Shown here: one piece after another, positions 19,049 through 27,134 of the stretch
Position numbering within the stretch: position 1 is the first letter of the stretch
How the letters are laid out: each line of letters opens with the position of its first letter
Assembly: GCF_004924335.1 (NCBI RefSeq)
Contig: NZ_CP024633.1
Location: 3,162,001 to 3,226,000 of the forward strand
Origin: Mycobacteroides salmoniphilum
Lineage (GTDB): Bacteria > Actinomycetota > Actinomycetes > Mycobacteriales > Mycobacteriaceae
Direction: 5' to 3'
Length of the DNA: 64,000 bases
The notes under the pieces: generated by a model
Database searches by the model: none
Seen by the model: only the letters and a program-made list of their open reading frames with translations
Told to the model about the DNA's origin: nothing
Position numbers and translations under genes: made by a program

Positions 19049-22000
19049 ATGACCGATGCCGCGGCCCTGGCGGCGAAGCTGGTCGAGTCCGACCCCCAGT
19101 TTCAGGCGGCCATTCCCGACCCTGAGGTGATGGATTCCCTGCTGGTGCCCGGACTGCGGTTGTCGCAGGTACTGCACGCTCTCCTGACCGGCTACGCCAA
19201 CCGGCCCGTCATGGGTTTCCGATCCCGCGAATCGGTCGTCGACCCCGCCACCGGCCGCACGGTCGATCGGCTGCTCCCCGCCTTCGAGACGATCACCTAC
19301 GGCGAGCTCCGCGAGAACATCTCGGCCATTCTCGCCGAATGGCAGCACGGCCCGAACGCCATGGGTGCCGACGACTTCGTTGCCACCATCGGCTTCTCCA
19401 GCCCCGACTACGTCACCCTTGACCTTGCCACGCTCATGAACGGGTCGGTATCGATTCCTCTGCAACACAACGCATCAGCGGCCCAGCTGCGCATGATGCT
19501 GGAGGAAACAAGTCCGCGGCTGGTGGCGGCGAGCGCGGACAGTCTCGATCTCGCGGTGGAGGCAGCACTGGGGCTTACAGATCTGCGGCGGGTGGTGGTA
19601 TTCGACTACCGGCCTGACACTGATGATCATCGCGAAAAGCTCGCCGCGGCAAGGAGCCGCCTACAGGAAGCCGGCATGAAGGTCGTCGTCGAGTCACTCG
19701 CGGACGTCATCGCGAAGGGACGGCAACTGCCCGAGCCCGTGCTCTACACGGCCGGCGACGATCAGCGCACGGCACTGATCATGTACACCTCGGGCAGTAC
19801 CGGCGCACCCAAAGGCGCGACGTTCACCGAGTGGACGGTGACCCGTTTCTGGTCCTCGGGTGCGGCACCCAACCGGGACACCCCCATCATCAACGTCAAC
19901 TTCCTGCCGCTCAACCACCTCGCCGGTCGAGTTGGGCTCCTCACCGCCTTCATTCCCGGCGGCACATGCTATTTCGTTCCGGAGAGCGATCTATCCACAC
20001 TCTTCGAGGACTGGCAGCTAGTGCGCCCCACCCACATGGGCGTGGTACCGCGAGTGGTCGACATGCTCTTCCAGCACTACCAAACCCGTGTCGACGCACT
20101 CATCGCCGAGGGAGCCAACGCCACCTCTGCCGACCGCACGGCCAAAACCGAACTGCGCGAGGATGTTCTCGGTGGGCGTGTGGTCGCGGGCATGCTCGCC
20201 ACGGCGCCGCTGTCCCCCGAAATGAAGACGTTCCTGGAATCCTCCCTCAACTTCCACCTACTCGATCTGTATGGCTTGACTGAGGTGGGCGGCGTGTTCC
20301 GGGATGGCAAAATCTCCCGTCCGCCGGTACTCGACTACAAACTCGTCGACGTCCCCGAGCTGGGGTACTACACCACCGATAAGCCCTATCCGCGTGGCGA
20401 ATTGCTGGTCAAGAGTGCCACCGCGACACCCGGGTACTACAAACGTCCCGATGTCACTGCCGAGGTGTTCGACGCCGACGGTTATTACCGAACCGGCGAT
20501 GTCATGGCGGAGATCGCGCCCGACGAGCTCGTGTACGTAGACAGGCGCAACAACGTCATCAAGCTCGCCCAGGGTGAGTTCGTCGCGGTGGCGAACCTTG
20601 AGACGGTGTACGTCGGCGCACCGCTGGTTCGCCAGATCTTCGTCTACGGCAACAGTGAACGCGCGTACCTGTTGGCAGTCATCGTGCCCACCGAAGAGAC
20701 ACTGCAGCGTTACACCAATTCGCCCATCGACATGAAGAACTCAATCCGGGAGTCGCTACAGCGGACCGCCCGCGCCAACCATCTGCACTCGTACGAACTT
20801 CCGGCCGACTTCATCATCGAAACCACCCCGTTCACGATCGAGAGCGGCATGCTCGCGGCGGTGGGTAAGCCGATACGCCCCAAGATGATCGAGCACTACG
20901 GCAGTCGACTTGAACAGCTATATGCCGACCTCGCCGAGGCCCGCGTCCAAGAGCTACGCCTGCTACGCGATACCGCACAGCAGCGACCGATCATCGAGAC
21001 CGTCACCGAGGCCGCCCAGGCACTGCTCGGCATGTCCTCGGACGCGGTGCGTCCCGACCACCATTTCATCGATCTCGGCGGAGACTCGCTGTCGGCGTTG
21101 ACCTTTTCCAACCTGCTGCGCGATTTGTTCGACGTCGACGTGCCGGTCGGTGTGATCACCGGTCCCGCGGCCGATCTGCGTAAGCTCGCCGCCTATATCG
21201 AGACCGCCCGCGAGAGCAACGTGGCCACCGCGACCAGTGTGCACGGACCGGACGCGGCCGTCATCAACGCGGATCAGCTCACTCTCGACAAATTCATCGA
21301 CGCCGAGACGCTCGGCAATGCCTCCACACTTCCCGCCCCCTCCAGCGCCGTGCACACGGTTCTCCTCACCGGGGCCAACGGGTATCTCGGCAGATTCCTC
21401 TGCCTGGAGTGGCTGCAGCGGTTGGCACAGTCCGATGGACAACTGATCTGTCTGGTTCGCGGCGATGACAACGACGACGCCCTCGCCCGTCTTGAGGCTG
21501 CATACGGCGACACCGATCAGACACTGCTCGACGAATTCCGCGCGCTGGCTCGGCGACATCTGCGGGTAGTCGCCGCCGATATCGCGCAGCCCCGCCTCGG
21601 GTTAGATGACGCGACCTGGGAGCAATTGGCTCGCGAGGTCGACAAGATCGTCCATCCGGCCGCACTGGTGAACCACGTGCTCCCCTACAGCCAGCTGTTC
21701 GGTCCCAATGTCTTTGGCACAGCAGAGGTTATCCGCTTGGCATTGACGACGAGAATGAAGCCGGTGACCTACCTGTCAACGATGGCAGTCGCCATGGCGG
21801 TGCCCAATTTCGACGAGGACGGCGATATCCGCACGGTGAGCCCGACTCGCCATATCGGCGCGGGTTACGCCAACGGCTATGCCAATAGCAAGTGGGCCGG
21901 CGAGGTGCTACTGCGGGAGGCGCACGATCTATGCGGCCTACCGGCCAGCGTCTTCCGCTCCGACATGATCCTCACCCACCGTCTGTACAGCGGTCAGCTC

Positions 22001-22546
22001 AACGTCACCGATGCCTTTACCCGCATGCTGCTGAGCCTCGTTCTCACCGGAATCGCACCGCGCAGCTTCTACCAAGGCGGCTCCGACGGAGACCGTCCGC
22101 GAGCGCATTACGAAGGGCTGCCGGTGGATTTCGTCACCGAGGCGATCACCACCCTGGGGCTGGCCAACTCCGAGGGATTCCGCTCGTACGACGTCATGAA
22201 CCCGCACGACGACGGCATATCCGTAGACACCTTCGTCGACTGGCTTATCGAAGACGGTCACACCATCGACATCATCGACGACTATGACGAATGGCTGTCC
22301 CGCTTCGAGACGGCGCTACGGGGCCTGCCGGACGAACTGCGGCGCAGCTCGGTGCTTCCCCTCCTGGACGCCTATCGCGCGCCGGGCCACCCGCGGCGTG
22401 GTGCCGATACCCCTACCGACATGTTCCGGAAGGCAGTGCAGGACTACAAGATCGGGAGCGACGGGGACAGCGCCGACATTCCACATATCGACCGCGCGCT
22501 CATCTCCAAGTACATATCGGATCTGCGCGCGCACGGGTTGCTGTAA
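19049..22546 (+). CDS. car: Carboxylic acid reductase (adenylation–PCP–thioester reductase), FadD9-type
   Basis: A full-length 1165-residue CAR. The adenylation domain (about 1-650) has YTSGSTGAPKGATFTE, DLYGLTEVGGV and YRTGDVMAE; the carrier domain has the phosphopantetheine site Ser680 in DLGGDSLSAL; the reductase domain has the NADPH motif VLLTGANGYLGRFL (771-784) and the catalytic YANSKWAGEVLL Tyr/Lys pair. It reduces free carboxylic acids to aldehydes using ATP and NADPH and needs a phosphopantetheinyl transferase, which is not in this window. ATG 19049 follows AGAGAAGGGA. Stands alone, 91 bp after the glycosyltransferase gene, where Mtb has no such gene to my knowledge. Natural substrate unknown; the enzyme family takes aromatic and fatty acids. 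Confidence 0.95.
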   Translation: MTDAAALAAKLVESDPQFQAAIPDPEVMDSLLVPGLRLSQVLHALLTGYANRPVMGFRSRESVVDPATGRTVDRLLPAFETITYGELRENISAILAEWQHGPNAMGADDFVATIGFSSPDYVTLDLATLMNGSVSIPLQHNASAAQLRMMLEETSPRLVAASADSLDLAVEAALGLTDLRRVVVFDYRPDTDDHREKLAAARSRLQEAGMKVVVESLADVIAKGRQLPEPVLYTAGDDQRTALIMYTSGSTGAPKGATFTEWTVTRFWSSGAAPNRDTPIINVNFLPLNHLAGRVGLLTAFIPGGTCYFVPESDLSTLFEDWQLVRPTHMGVVPRVVDMLFQHYQTRVDALIAEGANATSADRTAKTELREDVLGGRVVAGMLATAPLSPEMKTFLESSLNFHLLDLYGLTEVGGVFRDGKISRPPVLDYKLVDVPELGYYTTDKPYPRGELLVKSATATPGYYKRPDVTAEVFDADGYYRTGDVMAEIAPDELVYVDRRNNVIKLAQGEFVAVANLETVYVGAPLVRQIFVYGNSERAYLLAVIVPTEETLQRYTNSPIDMKNSIRESLQRTARANHLHSYELPADFIIETTPFTIESGMLAAVGKPIRPKMIEHYGSRLEQLYADLAEARVQELRLLRDTAQQRPIIETVTEAAQALLGMSSDAVRPDHHFIDLGGDSLSALTFSNLLRDLFDVDVPVGVITGPAADLRKLAAYIETARESNVATATSVHGPDAAVINADQLTLDKFIDAETLGNASTLPAPSSAVHTVLLTGANGYLGRFLCLEWLQRLAQSDGQLICLVRGDDNDDALARLEAAYGDTDQTLLDEFRALARRHLRVVAADIAQPRLGLDDATWEQLAREVDKIVHPAALVNHVLPYSQLFGPNVFGTAEVIRLALTTRMKPVTYLSTMAVAMAVPNFDEDGDIRTVSPTRHIGAGYANGYANSKWAGEVLLREAHDLCGLPASVFRSDMILTHRLYSGQLNVTDAFTRMLLSLVLTGIAPRSFYQGGSDGDRPRAHYEGLPVDFVTEAITTLGLANSEGFRSYDVMNPHDDGISVDTFVDWLIEDGHTIDIIDDYDEWLSRFETALRGLPDELRRSSVLPLLDAYRAPGHPRRGADTPTDMFRKAVQDYKIGSDGDSADIPHIDRALISKYISDLRAHGLL

Positions 22547-22583
22547 ACGCGTCCGCGCGAAGATCAGCTGAACGCCGAGCGCT

Positions 22584-22826
22584 TCAGATTCCGACGATTC
22601 CGGTGAAGTTCCCGTCAACCTTGGCCAACGTGCGCTCACCACTACCGTCGAGGTTGACTGCACGAATCTCGCCTGCCATATCGCTGACGTAGGCGCCTGA
22701 CTGTCTCTGGGCGGGGATCTGGGCGCGGTTCAACGTATTTCCCAACGGGGGAGCTCCACGGTCGGTCCAGTAGATCACTCCGCCGTCAAGGTCCAGTTCG
22801 ATGTCAATCGGCTCGGGCAGCCGCAT
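22584..22826 (-). pseudogene. Remnant of a YWTD beta-propeller (LDL-receptor-repeat-like) protein
   Basis: An 80-codon frame contains LDGGVIYWTDRGAPPLGNTLNRA and GEIRAVNLDGSGERTL, two blades of a YWTD-type propeller, but a functional propeller needs about six blades and roughly 300 residues. The 5' part is missing, and the two blade pieces are joined by a short segment (IPAQRQSGAYVSDMA) that suggests an internal deletion. It lies exactly at the left edge of the accessory island, consistent with truncation when the island inserted. A genuine short gene is possible but less likely. Confidence 0.65.
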
Positions 22827-22850
22827 CGTGATGAAGAGCCACCAACCACA

Positions 22851-23561
22851 TCAGATATAACAGCTGTTCAAGATCAGAGCGTAGGCCTTGGACCAAGAAT
22901 CCAGAAGCTGCGCCAGACGAGCCGCCCATTCCGCGGTGGCTGGCTTCGTGAGGTCCTGACTGCGGCGTTCGGTGTACAGCGTGCTCATCGCGATTACCGC
23001 GTTTTTGAACACTTCAAACTTGTTCTTCTCGCGAGCATTCTCGAGGTTCACGCTAGCGCTCACCGCCAAGCTGACGATGCTATTGAACAACCGAAGATCG
23101 CTGTCGACAACCAATTCCCCCGATTCCTTCGTGGGAAAAGGATCCGAGACGGCAGCGATCCTGATCGCCAATGCGTCGATTCTCCCGGACGCCGATCGAA
23201 TGATCTGGCAATCCTGCGGCGAAGCCGGCTCATCGGGTCGAGTGTCAGCCGGTGCCGGCGACGCACCAGGATCATCAACTGGCGCCGGCGATACAGGCGC
23301 CCGTAGCTGCCCCGGAGCATCTTCAGCGCGTGGCGTTGCCGCGCCTCCCGGAGGAGACAGTCCGGGACCAGGGTCCGGTAGAGGATCGATCGGCGGATCA
23401 GCCAACCGGCCAGACACGTCGCGGAGGGTTGGAGACGACGCTTTGGCCACGTTGCCTCCAACCCCTGCCTGAACACCGCCTAAGGCAAGACAGACCACAC
23501 ACACCACCATGCAACGGACGGTGTGGGCCAATATCTGACTCAACCGGCCTCCGTGCCGCAT
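22851..23561 (-). CDS. Exported protein with Pro-rich linker and helical C-terminal domain, unknown function
   Basis: The 236-residue product has a signal peptide (hydrophobic MVVCVVCLALGGVQA, about residues 18-32), a Pro/Ala/Asp-rich linker (about 53-116), and a C-terminal domain that looks all-helical (about 117-236) with two cysteines, Cys118 in QDCQII and Cys234 in LNSCYI, positioned to clamp its ends by a disulfide. I recognise no family. Third gene of the set led by the MspA-type porin: it starts one base after the stop of the upstream Pro-rich protein gene, with no strong ribosome site of its own, so its translation is probably coupled. Confidence 0.75.
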   Translation of the reverse strand: MRHGGRLSQILAHTVRCMVVCVVCLALGGVQAGVGGNVAKASSPTLRDVSGRLADPPIDPLPDPGPGLSPPGGAATPRAEDAPGQLRAPVSPAPVDDPGASPAPADTRPDEPASPQDCQIIRSASGRIDALAIRIAAVSDPFPTKESGELVVDSDLRLFNSIVSLAVSASVNLENAREKNKFEVFKNAVIAMSTLYTERRSQDLTKPATAEWAARLAQLLDSWSKAYALILNSCYI

Positions 23562-23562
23562 A

Positions 23563-23976
23563 TTAGTTGCCCGGGAGCTTTAACGGCGGTCCCTGAATGT
23601 GATTCGCGGGGAAGTCCGGGACAGGAAGACCTGTCATGTATCCGGGAAGAATTGCATTCGTCCCCGGACGATATCCGCTTGACCCCGTGCTGATTTCGCT
23701 GGCCAGCGGACCCAAACCACCGGGCACGTACCCCGGCACGATGCCGGGCTGCGGCGAGCTAACGCCTGGAGCCTGTCCCCCCGCATATGGGCTCATCTCG
23801 CCATAAATCGCCGCCCCAGGCGCGCTGGAACTGTGCGGATTGAGATACGGATTGGGCGCTGGTGCCGGTGCAGGCGCTGGTATTGGGTCCGCGTGAGCGA
23901 GCGCCGAACCAACACCTAATCCAACCAAGCTCACCGACATAACCGCGAACGCCGACCTCACTACTAGCTTGTGCAT
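23563..23976 (-). CDS. Small exported Pro/Gly-rich protein, unknown function
   Basis: A 137-residue protein with a clear signal peptide (LVVRSAFAVMSVSLVGLGVGSALAHA, likely cleaved near residue 29) and a low-complexity mature chain rich in Pro, Gly, Ser and Tyr, beginning with an APAPAPAPNP repeat. No cysteine and no recognisable domain; such chains are usually disordered and span or decorate the cell wall. ATG is preceded by AGGAG at a good distance (reverse strand, just above 23976). It lies 57 bp after the MspA-type porin gene and 1 bp before the helical exported protein gene. Confidence 0.75.
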   Translation of the reverse strand: MHKLVVRSAFAVMSVSLVGLGVGSALAHADPIPAPAPAPAPNPYLNPHSSSAPGAAIYGEMSPYAGGQAPGVSSPQPGIVPGYVPGGLGPLASEISTGSSGYRPGTNAILPGYMTGLPVPDFPANHIQGPPLKLPGN

Positions 23977-24033
23977 AGTGCTCCTAATCGCTTTACAGGA
24001 ATTGAACTTCTGGCGACCAAAGTCTTGCCCACA

Positions 24034-24732
24034 CTAGATCTGAATGGGCTCGCCATAAGTTGCCAACGAGGAGTGCGTGAAATCGGTCGTGATACTCAGC
24101 AGCGTGAAAGACCGAACCGTAACCGGGCCTCCGCATGCGTCGATCTTGATATGCATGTTCCGCACCCGCAACCGCGCCTCACTGCCTCTGAGAGCCATGC
24201 TGTCCATGGGAATCGCGACAATTCCGCCGGGCCGCAATGTGAACTGCAACCCTCCATTGATGCCTGCACCCGCGCCCACTGCGCCGAAGCCCGCACCAAA
24301 CGGCCCCGGCCCACCGAAGATCCCGCCAACTCCACCGCCCACGCCAGCACCTACGCTGCCACCCAAAGTGATGCCCTGACTTAGATCGATCTGGCATCCC
24401 ATCTGGTAGCCGATGGTCAGCGATGCTGAGGTCACAGGGTTGCTTCCCTGACCGTTGATCTTTCCAACGCCCGTGAACTGCACGAACGCTTCCCTCGAAA
24501 ATGCCGTCGCAGCCAGATTCGGAACTGGGTTAACTTCCTCGTCGAGCGTGTCTACTTCAATGCCCCAGCCATCTTCGGTCCGATCAAGCAAATTTGAGTC
24601 AGGCAGACCTTGCGCATTCGCAGTCACAGCGCTCGTGGCGAGCATCGCCAATACAGCGAAGAGACCCGAGACCACCCGGATAACCGCGCGCGCCGACCCC
24701 CGTCGCCGAGTTGAAATCTTTAGCGGATTCAT
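24034..24732 (-). CDS. MspA-family porin-like protein with Gly-rich insert and cysteine pair
   Basis: The 232-residue product has a signal peptide ending near SAVTANA (residue 40). Its mature part follows the MspA plan: an N-terminal strand region (AFSREAFVQFTGVGKI), the LTIGYQMG element that matches LGYQIG of MspA, and the family C-terminus SLATYGEP (MspA ends TTYGEPWNMN). Differences are a long glycine-rich stretch at 124-161 in the pore-forming middle region and two cysteines, Cys113 and Cys200, absent from MspA. MspA proteins are octameric outer-membrane channels for small hydrophilic solutes. Start 24732 is supported by GGAAAGGTG upstream on the reverse strand. First gene of a three-gene exported-protein unit, divergent from a LysR regulator. 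Confidence 0.82.
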   Translation of the reverse strand: MNPLKISTRRRGSARAVIRVVSGLFAVLAMLATSAVTANAQGLPDSNLLDRTEDGWGIEVDTLDEEVNPVPNLAATAFSREAFVQFTGVGKINGQGSNPVTSASLTIGYQMGCQIDLSQGITLGGSVGAGVGGGVGGIFGGPGPFGAGFGAVGAGAGINGGLQFTLRPGGIVAIPMDSMALRGSEARLRVRNMHIKIDACGGPVTVRSFTLLSITTDFTHSSLATYGEPIQI

Positions 24733-25256
24733 CGTCACCTTTCCGAAATTCTCGACTAGAAAAACTCTTCGCATAACCGAATAAATGGCAACTAAAAATG
24801 AGAACATGATCGTTGCCCACCTAGCAGCATCTGCAAGATATCTGCGGCGTGCAGTATTACTTCTTGCACCTTGCGGTTCACCTGTAAGGCAACTGGCGAG
24901 GACAGTATCTAGCGAATAAAGCAACCGCAAACTAATGGCATGTGACAAGGATCATAGATACTCTATTTATCATTGAATCGAGCTAGTTAAAAAGCAGCAT
25001 TTTTAGAGGTCAATGACGTTTTTGATCGATCACCACGCAGCAACAGACCCAGTAAGATGACTATTGCTTTCTGAGCAATAACTATTGCTCAGCAAACAAC
25101 AGTGATTCTGATTCAGTTCGGAAATGCCAAGCAGTCGCTGGATCATGCCCGACGCTCCAATATTGACGCATGTAATCAATCGATCCGTGCCCTCATCGAT
25201 ACTCGCGGACGCGCCCGCAAAATTTGTTCATCCCTTACTTGGATATAATCGGGAAC
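24733..25256. other. AT-rich non-coding spacer between the porin unit and the LysR gene
   Basis: About 520 bp without a convincing gene. It is visibly AT-richer than the surrounding sequence (runs such as TCTATTTATCATTGAATC and GTTAAAAAGCAGCATTTTTAG). The only clear structure is the palindromic array at 25062-25092. An open frame continues from the porin start up to 24948 but shows no coding character and would bury the porin signal peptide. The promoter of the porin unit and that of the LysR gene must both lie here; I cannot place their −10 elements with confidence. Confidence 0.6.
25062..25092. promoter_or_regulatory. Three-half-site palindromic operator (probable LysR binding site)
   Basis: TATTGCT (25062-25068), AGCAATA (25074-25080) and TATTGCT (25083-25089) form two overlapping inverted repeats: one with a 5-bp spacer and one with a 2-bp spacer, the latter extended by CTG/CAG on its outside to 10-bp arms (25071-25092). 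The ATT-N-AAT symmetry fits LysR-type operators. It lies 165 bp before the LysR start and 340 bp before the porin start. Alternative: an RNA hairpin, less likely because no U-tract follows. Confidence 0.6.
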
Positions 25257-26189
25257 GTGGATGTAAGAGGCCTCGAGATACACGACTTGCGTTGCTTCGT
25301 CGCGGTGGCAGCGAGGCTAAACTTCACTCGTGCTGCGGCCGACCTTCATATGTCCGTTCCCCCGCTTAGCCGGCGGATCCGCGCCATGGAAGGGACACTC
25401 AAAACAAAGCTATTTATTCGCGATACGCGCCGGGTAGTTCTCACTCCCTCAGGCGTCAACCTACTCCCGCTCGCCGAGAAGATACTCCACCAATTCGATA
25501 CCTTGCCGGATGCTGTGTCACCTGATCTCGCCTCTGGCAGTCAAACAATTAGCTACGGCGTACCGCCCTGGCTCCACCCAGAACTGTCCTCCAAGCTCGA
25601 GCGCCTGGAGGAGCTCTACGCCGAGCGCCTGACGCTGATCAAGCGGCGGCGAAGAAGCCAGGAAGCCATCAGTGCGATAGTGCGGAAAGACTTGGTGTTC
25701 GGCTTCGCGCGGTCAGCACCAACCAACACCACATTGAGCAGCGTCGTTGTTCGGCAAGAGAGTGTAGGAGCAGTGCTATCGAGAGCTGAGTACGGAGCGC
25801 GTAGCTCAATCTCCCTCGAAGAACTCATCAAGCTCGACTACGTCACCGATCGGCGTGACAGCGACACCGAATACCGACGACAGGTCGATGGACTGCTAAG
25901 GGCCACTAGCCTTCTCAAGCGATCACGACACAACCCCGCCGATCATTCTTCAGCCGCTGAAGCCATCAGCACCGGCAGAGCATTCGCGATAGCACCTATC
26001 TCGGAGGGCGCCAGAGAGACCTCTGACCTCTACCACTCTGCAGAGACGGTGTGCCTGCCTGTAGACGGTCTCGACTTCGTCCTGCCAACCTGTCTGGTGT
26101 GGAGCACAGAGCTGGCTCAGAACGACAGAAATTCGCGGGACGTGATCGACACGGCTGTAGGTTTGTGCCAAGGGGGCGCCCCCCTTTGA
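25257..26189 (+). CDS. LysR-family transcriptional regulator
   Basis: A 310-residue LysR protein. The N-terminal winged HTH reads LEIHDLRCFVAVAARLNFTRAAADLHMSVPPLSRRIRAMEGTLKTKLFIRDTRRVVLTPSG, which is the standard LysR pattern; the remainder is a periplasmic-binding-like effector domain (YGVPPWLHPELSS..., GRAFAIAPISEGARETS). GTG 25257 is preferred over a TTG 33 bp upstream because it places the HTH at the usual distance from the N-terminus and follows GGGAA. Codon use is less GC-biased than in the flanking core genes. Divergent from the porin unit with a palindromic array between, so it is the likely regulator of that unit. Confidence 0.85.
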   Translation: MDVRGLEIHDLRCFVAVAARLNFTRAAADLHMSVPPLSRRIRAMEGTLKTKLFIRDTRRVVLTPSGVNLLPLAEKILHQFDTLPDAVSPDLASGSQTISYGVPPWLHPELSSKLERLEELYAERLTLIKRRRRSQEAISAIVRKDLVFGFARSAPTNTTLSSVVVRQESVGAVLSRAEYGARSSISLEELIKLDYVTDRRDSDTEYRRQVDGLLRATSLLKRSRHNPADHSSAAEAISTGRAFAIAPISEGARETSDLYHSAETVCLPVDGLDFVLPTCLVWSTELAQNDRNSRDVIDTAVGLCQGGAPL

Positions 26190-26230
26190 TTCGACGTAGC
26201 CGGGCTAGCTCGGACCTGACGAACTGAGAA

Positions 26231-27067
26231 TCAGTGCACGTGGTCGGCGATCTGCCCCTGCTCACCAAACAACACGGCATTCCACGTCGCGATGAGTTCG
26301 GTGTTGTCCACGTCGTCGGGGTGAAAGTCTTTGCGGCTGTAAGACACTAGCCGCCTAAACACCTCGCGCGAGAAGAAAGGCGAGCGGAACAATCGGATGG
26401 CGCTGCGAAAGGAGATCCTGGGGTTGTAGAAGTCCCGGTCCCGAAACAACGATATGAACGACGCACACGCGGCAAGCGTGAAGAATCCACATGTGGTGAA
26501 CCACATGACAAATACCCGCATGCGGTTGGTGCCGCCGACGGCCTGGTAGACATCGAAGGCCACCGTACGATGCTCGGATTCCTCCAACGCGTGCCACAGC
26601 AGCATGGATCGCACCTCACCCTGCCCCAACATCTGTTGGGCGCGTTCGTCGGTCAGGAGCGTCTCGGCCAGGATCGCGGTGTAATGCTCCAGCGCCGCGG
26701 TCATCGCGAGGCAGTACTTCGCCGAGGAGTAGCGCGTGCGCGCTTCCAGCCCCCGGCGCGTCGCTCGATCGATGAACGCGGTCGGATAGCCCATTTCCTG
26801 CAGGCGCTCGTTGAGCTCGCGGTGCTCACGGCTGTGTGTCGCCTCCTGGCCGATGAACCCGGCCACCTGCTTCTTGAGCTCAGGATCGGTGATCTGGTCG
26901 GCGACCGCGCGCACCGAGCGGATCATGAACGCCTCGCCCTCGGGGAAAGCCCCCGAGAGCACCGACACCACGTGACTCATCCCCAAGTCGTCCTGCACGT
27001 AGTGACGCCGCATGGAACCAGCCGGATAGCGAAACTTGATCCGCCTGGTCTTGATTTCCCGTTCCAC
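26231..27067 (-). CDS. PF10118-type predicted metal-dependent hydrolase (paralogue 1)
   Basis: The 278-residue protein starts VEREIKTRRIKFRYPAGSMRRHYVQDD (GTG start behind GAGGTGATC). Its helical core has E/H-rich segments IGQEATHSREHRELNERLQEMGYP, TAALEHYTAILAETLL and WHALEESEHRTVAFDVYQAVGG, which resemble a ferritin-like dimetal centre (ExxH patterns) of the PF10118 'metal-dependent hydrolase' family. No substrate is known. The start chosen avoids overlap with the upstream paralogue. Both copies are the same length and closely similar, so they are a recent tandem duplication or a conserved pair. Confidence 0.8.
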   Translation of the reverse strand: MEREIKTRRIKFRYPAGSMRRHYVQDDLGMSHVVSVLSGAFPEGEAFMIRSVRAVADQITDPELKKQVAGFIGQEATHSREHRELNERLQEMGYPTAFIDRATRRGLEARTRYSSAKYCLAMTAALEHYTAILAETLLTDERAQQMLGQGEVRSMLLWHALEESEHRTVAFDVYQAVGGTNRMRVFVMWFTTCGFFTLAACASFISLFRDRDFYNPRISFRSAIRLFRSPFFSREVFRRLVSYSRKDFHPDDVDNTELIATWNAVLFGEQGQIADHVH

Positions 27068-27134
27068 GATCACCTCACCCGCTGTCCGTCTCCCCACCAG
27101 TATCACCAGCGTGCCGACGCGCGTGAGCCCGGCC

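Noticed and set aside
24733..24948. In-frame extension of the porin gene upstream of 24732
   Set aside because: It would place a non-coding-like segment before the signal peptide, while a good ribosome site (GGAAAGGTG) lies directly in front of the ATG at 24732.
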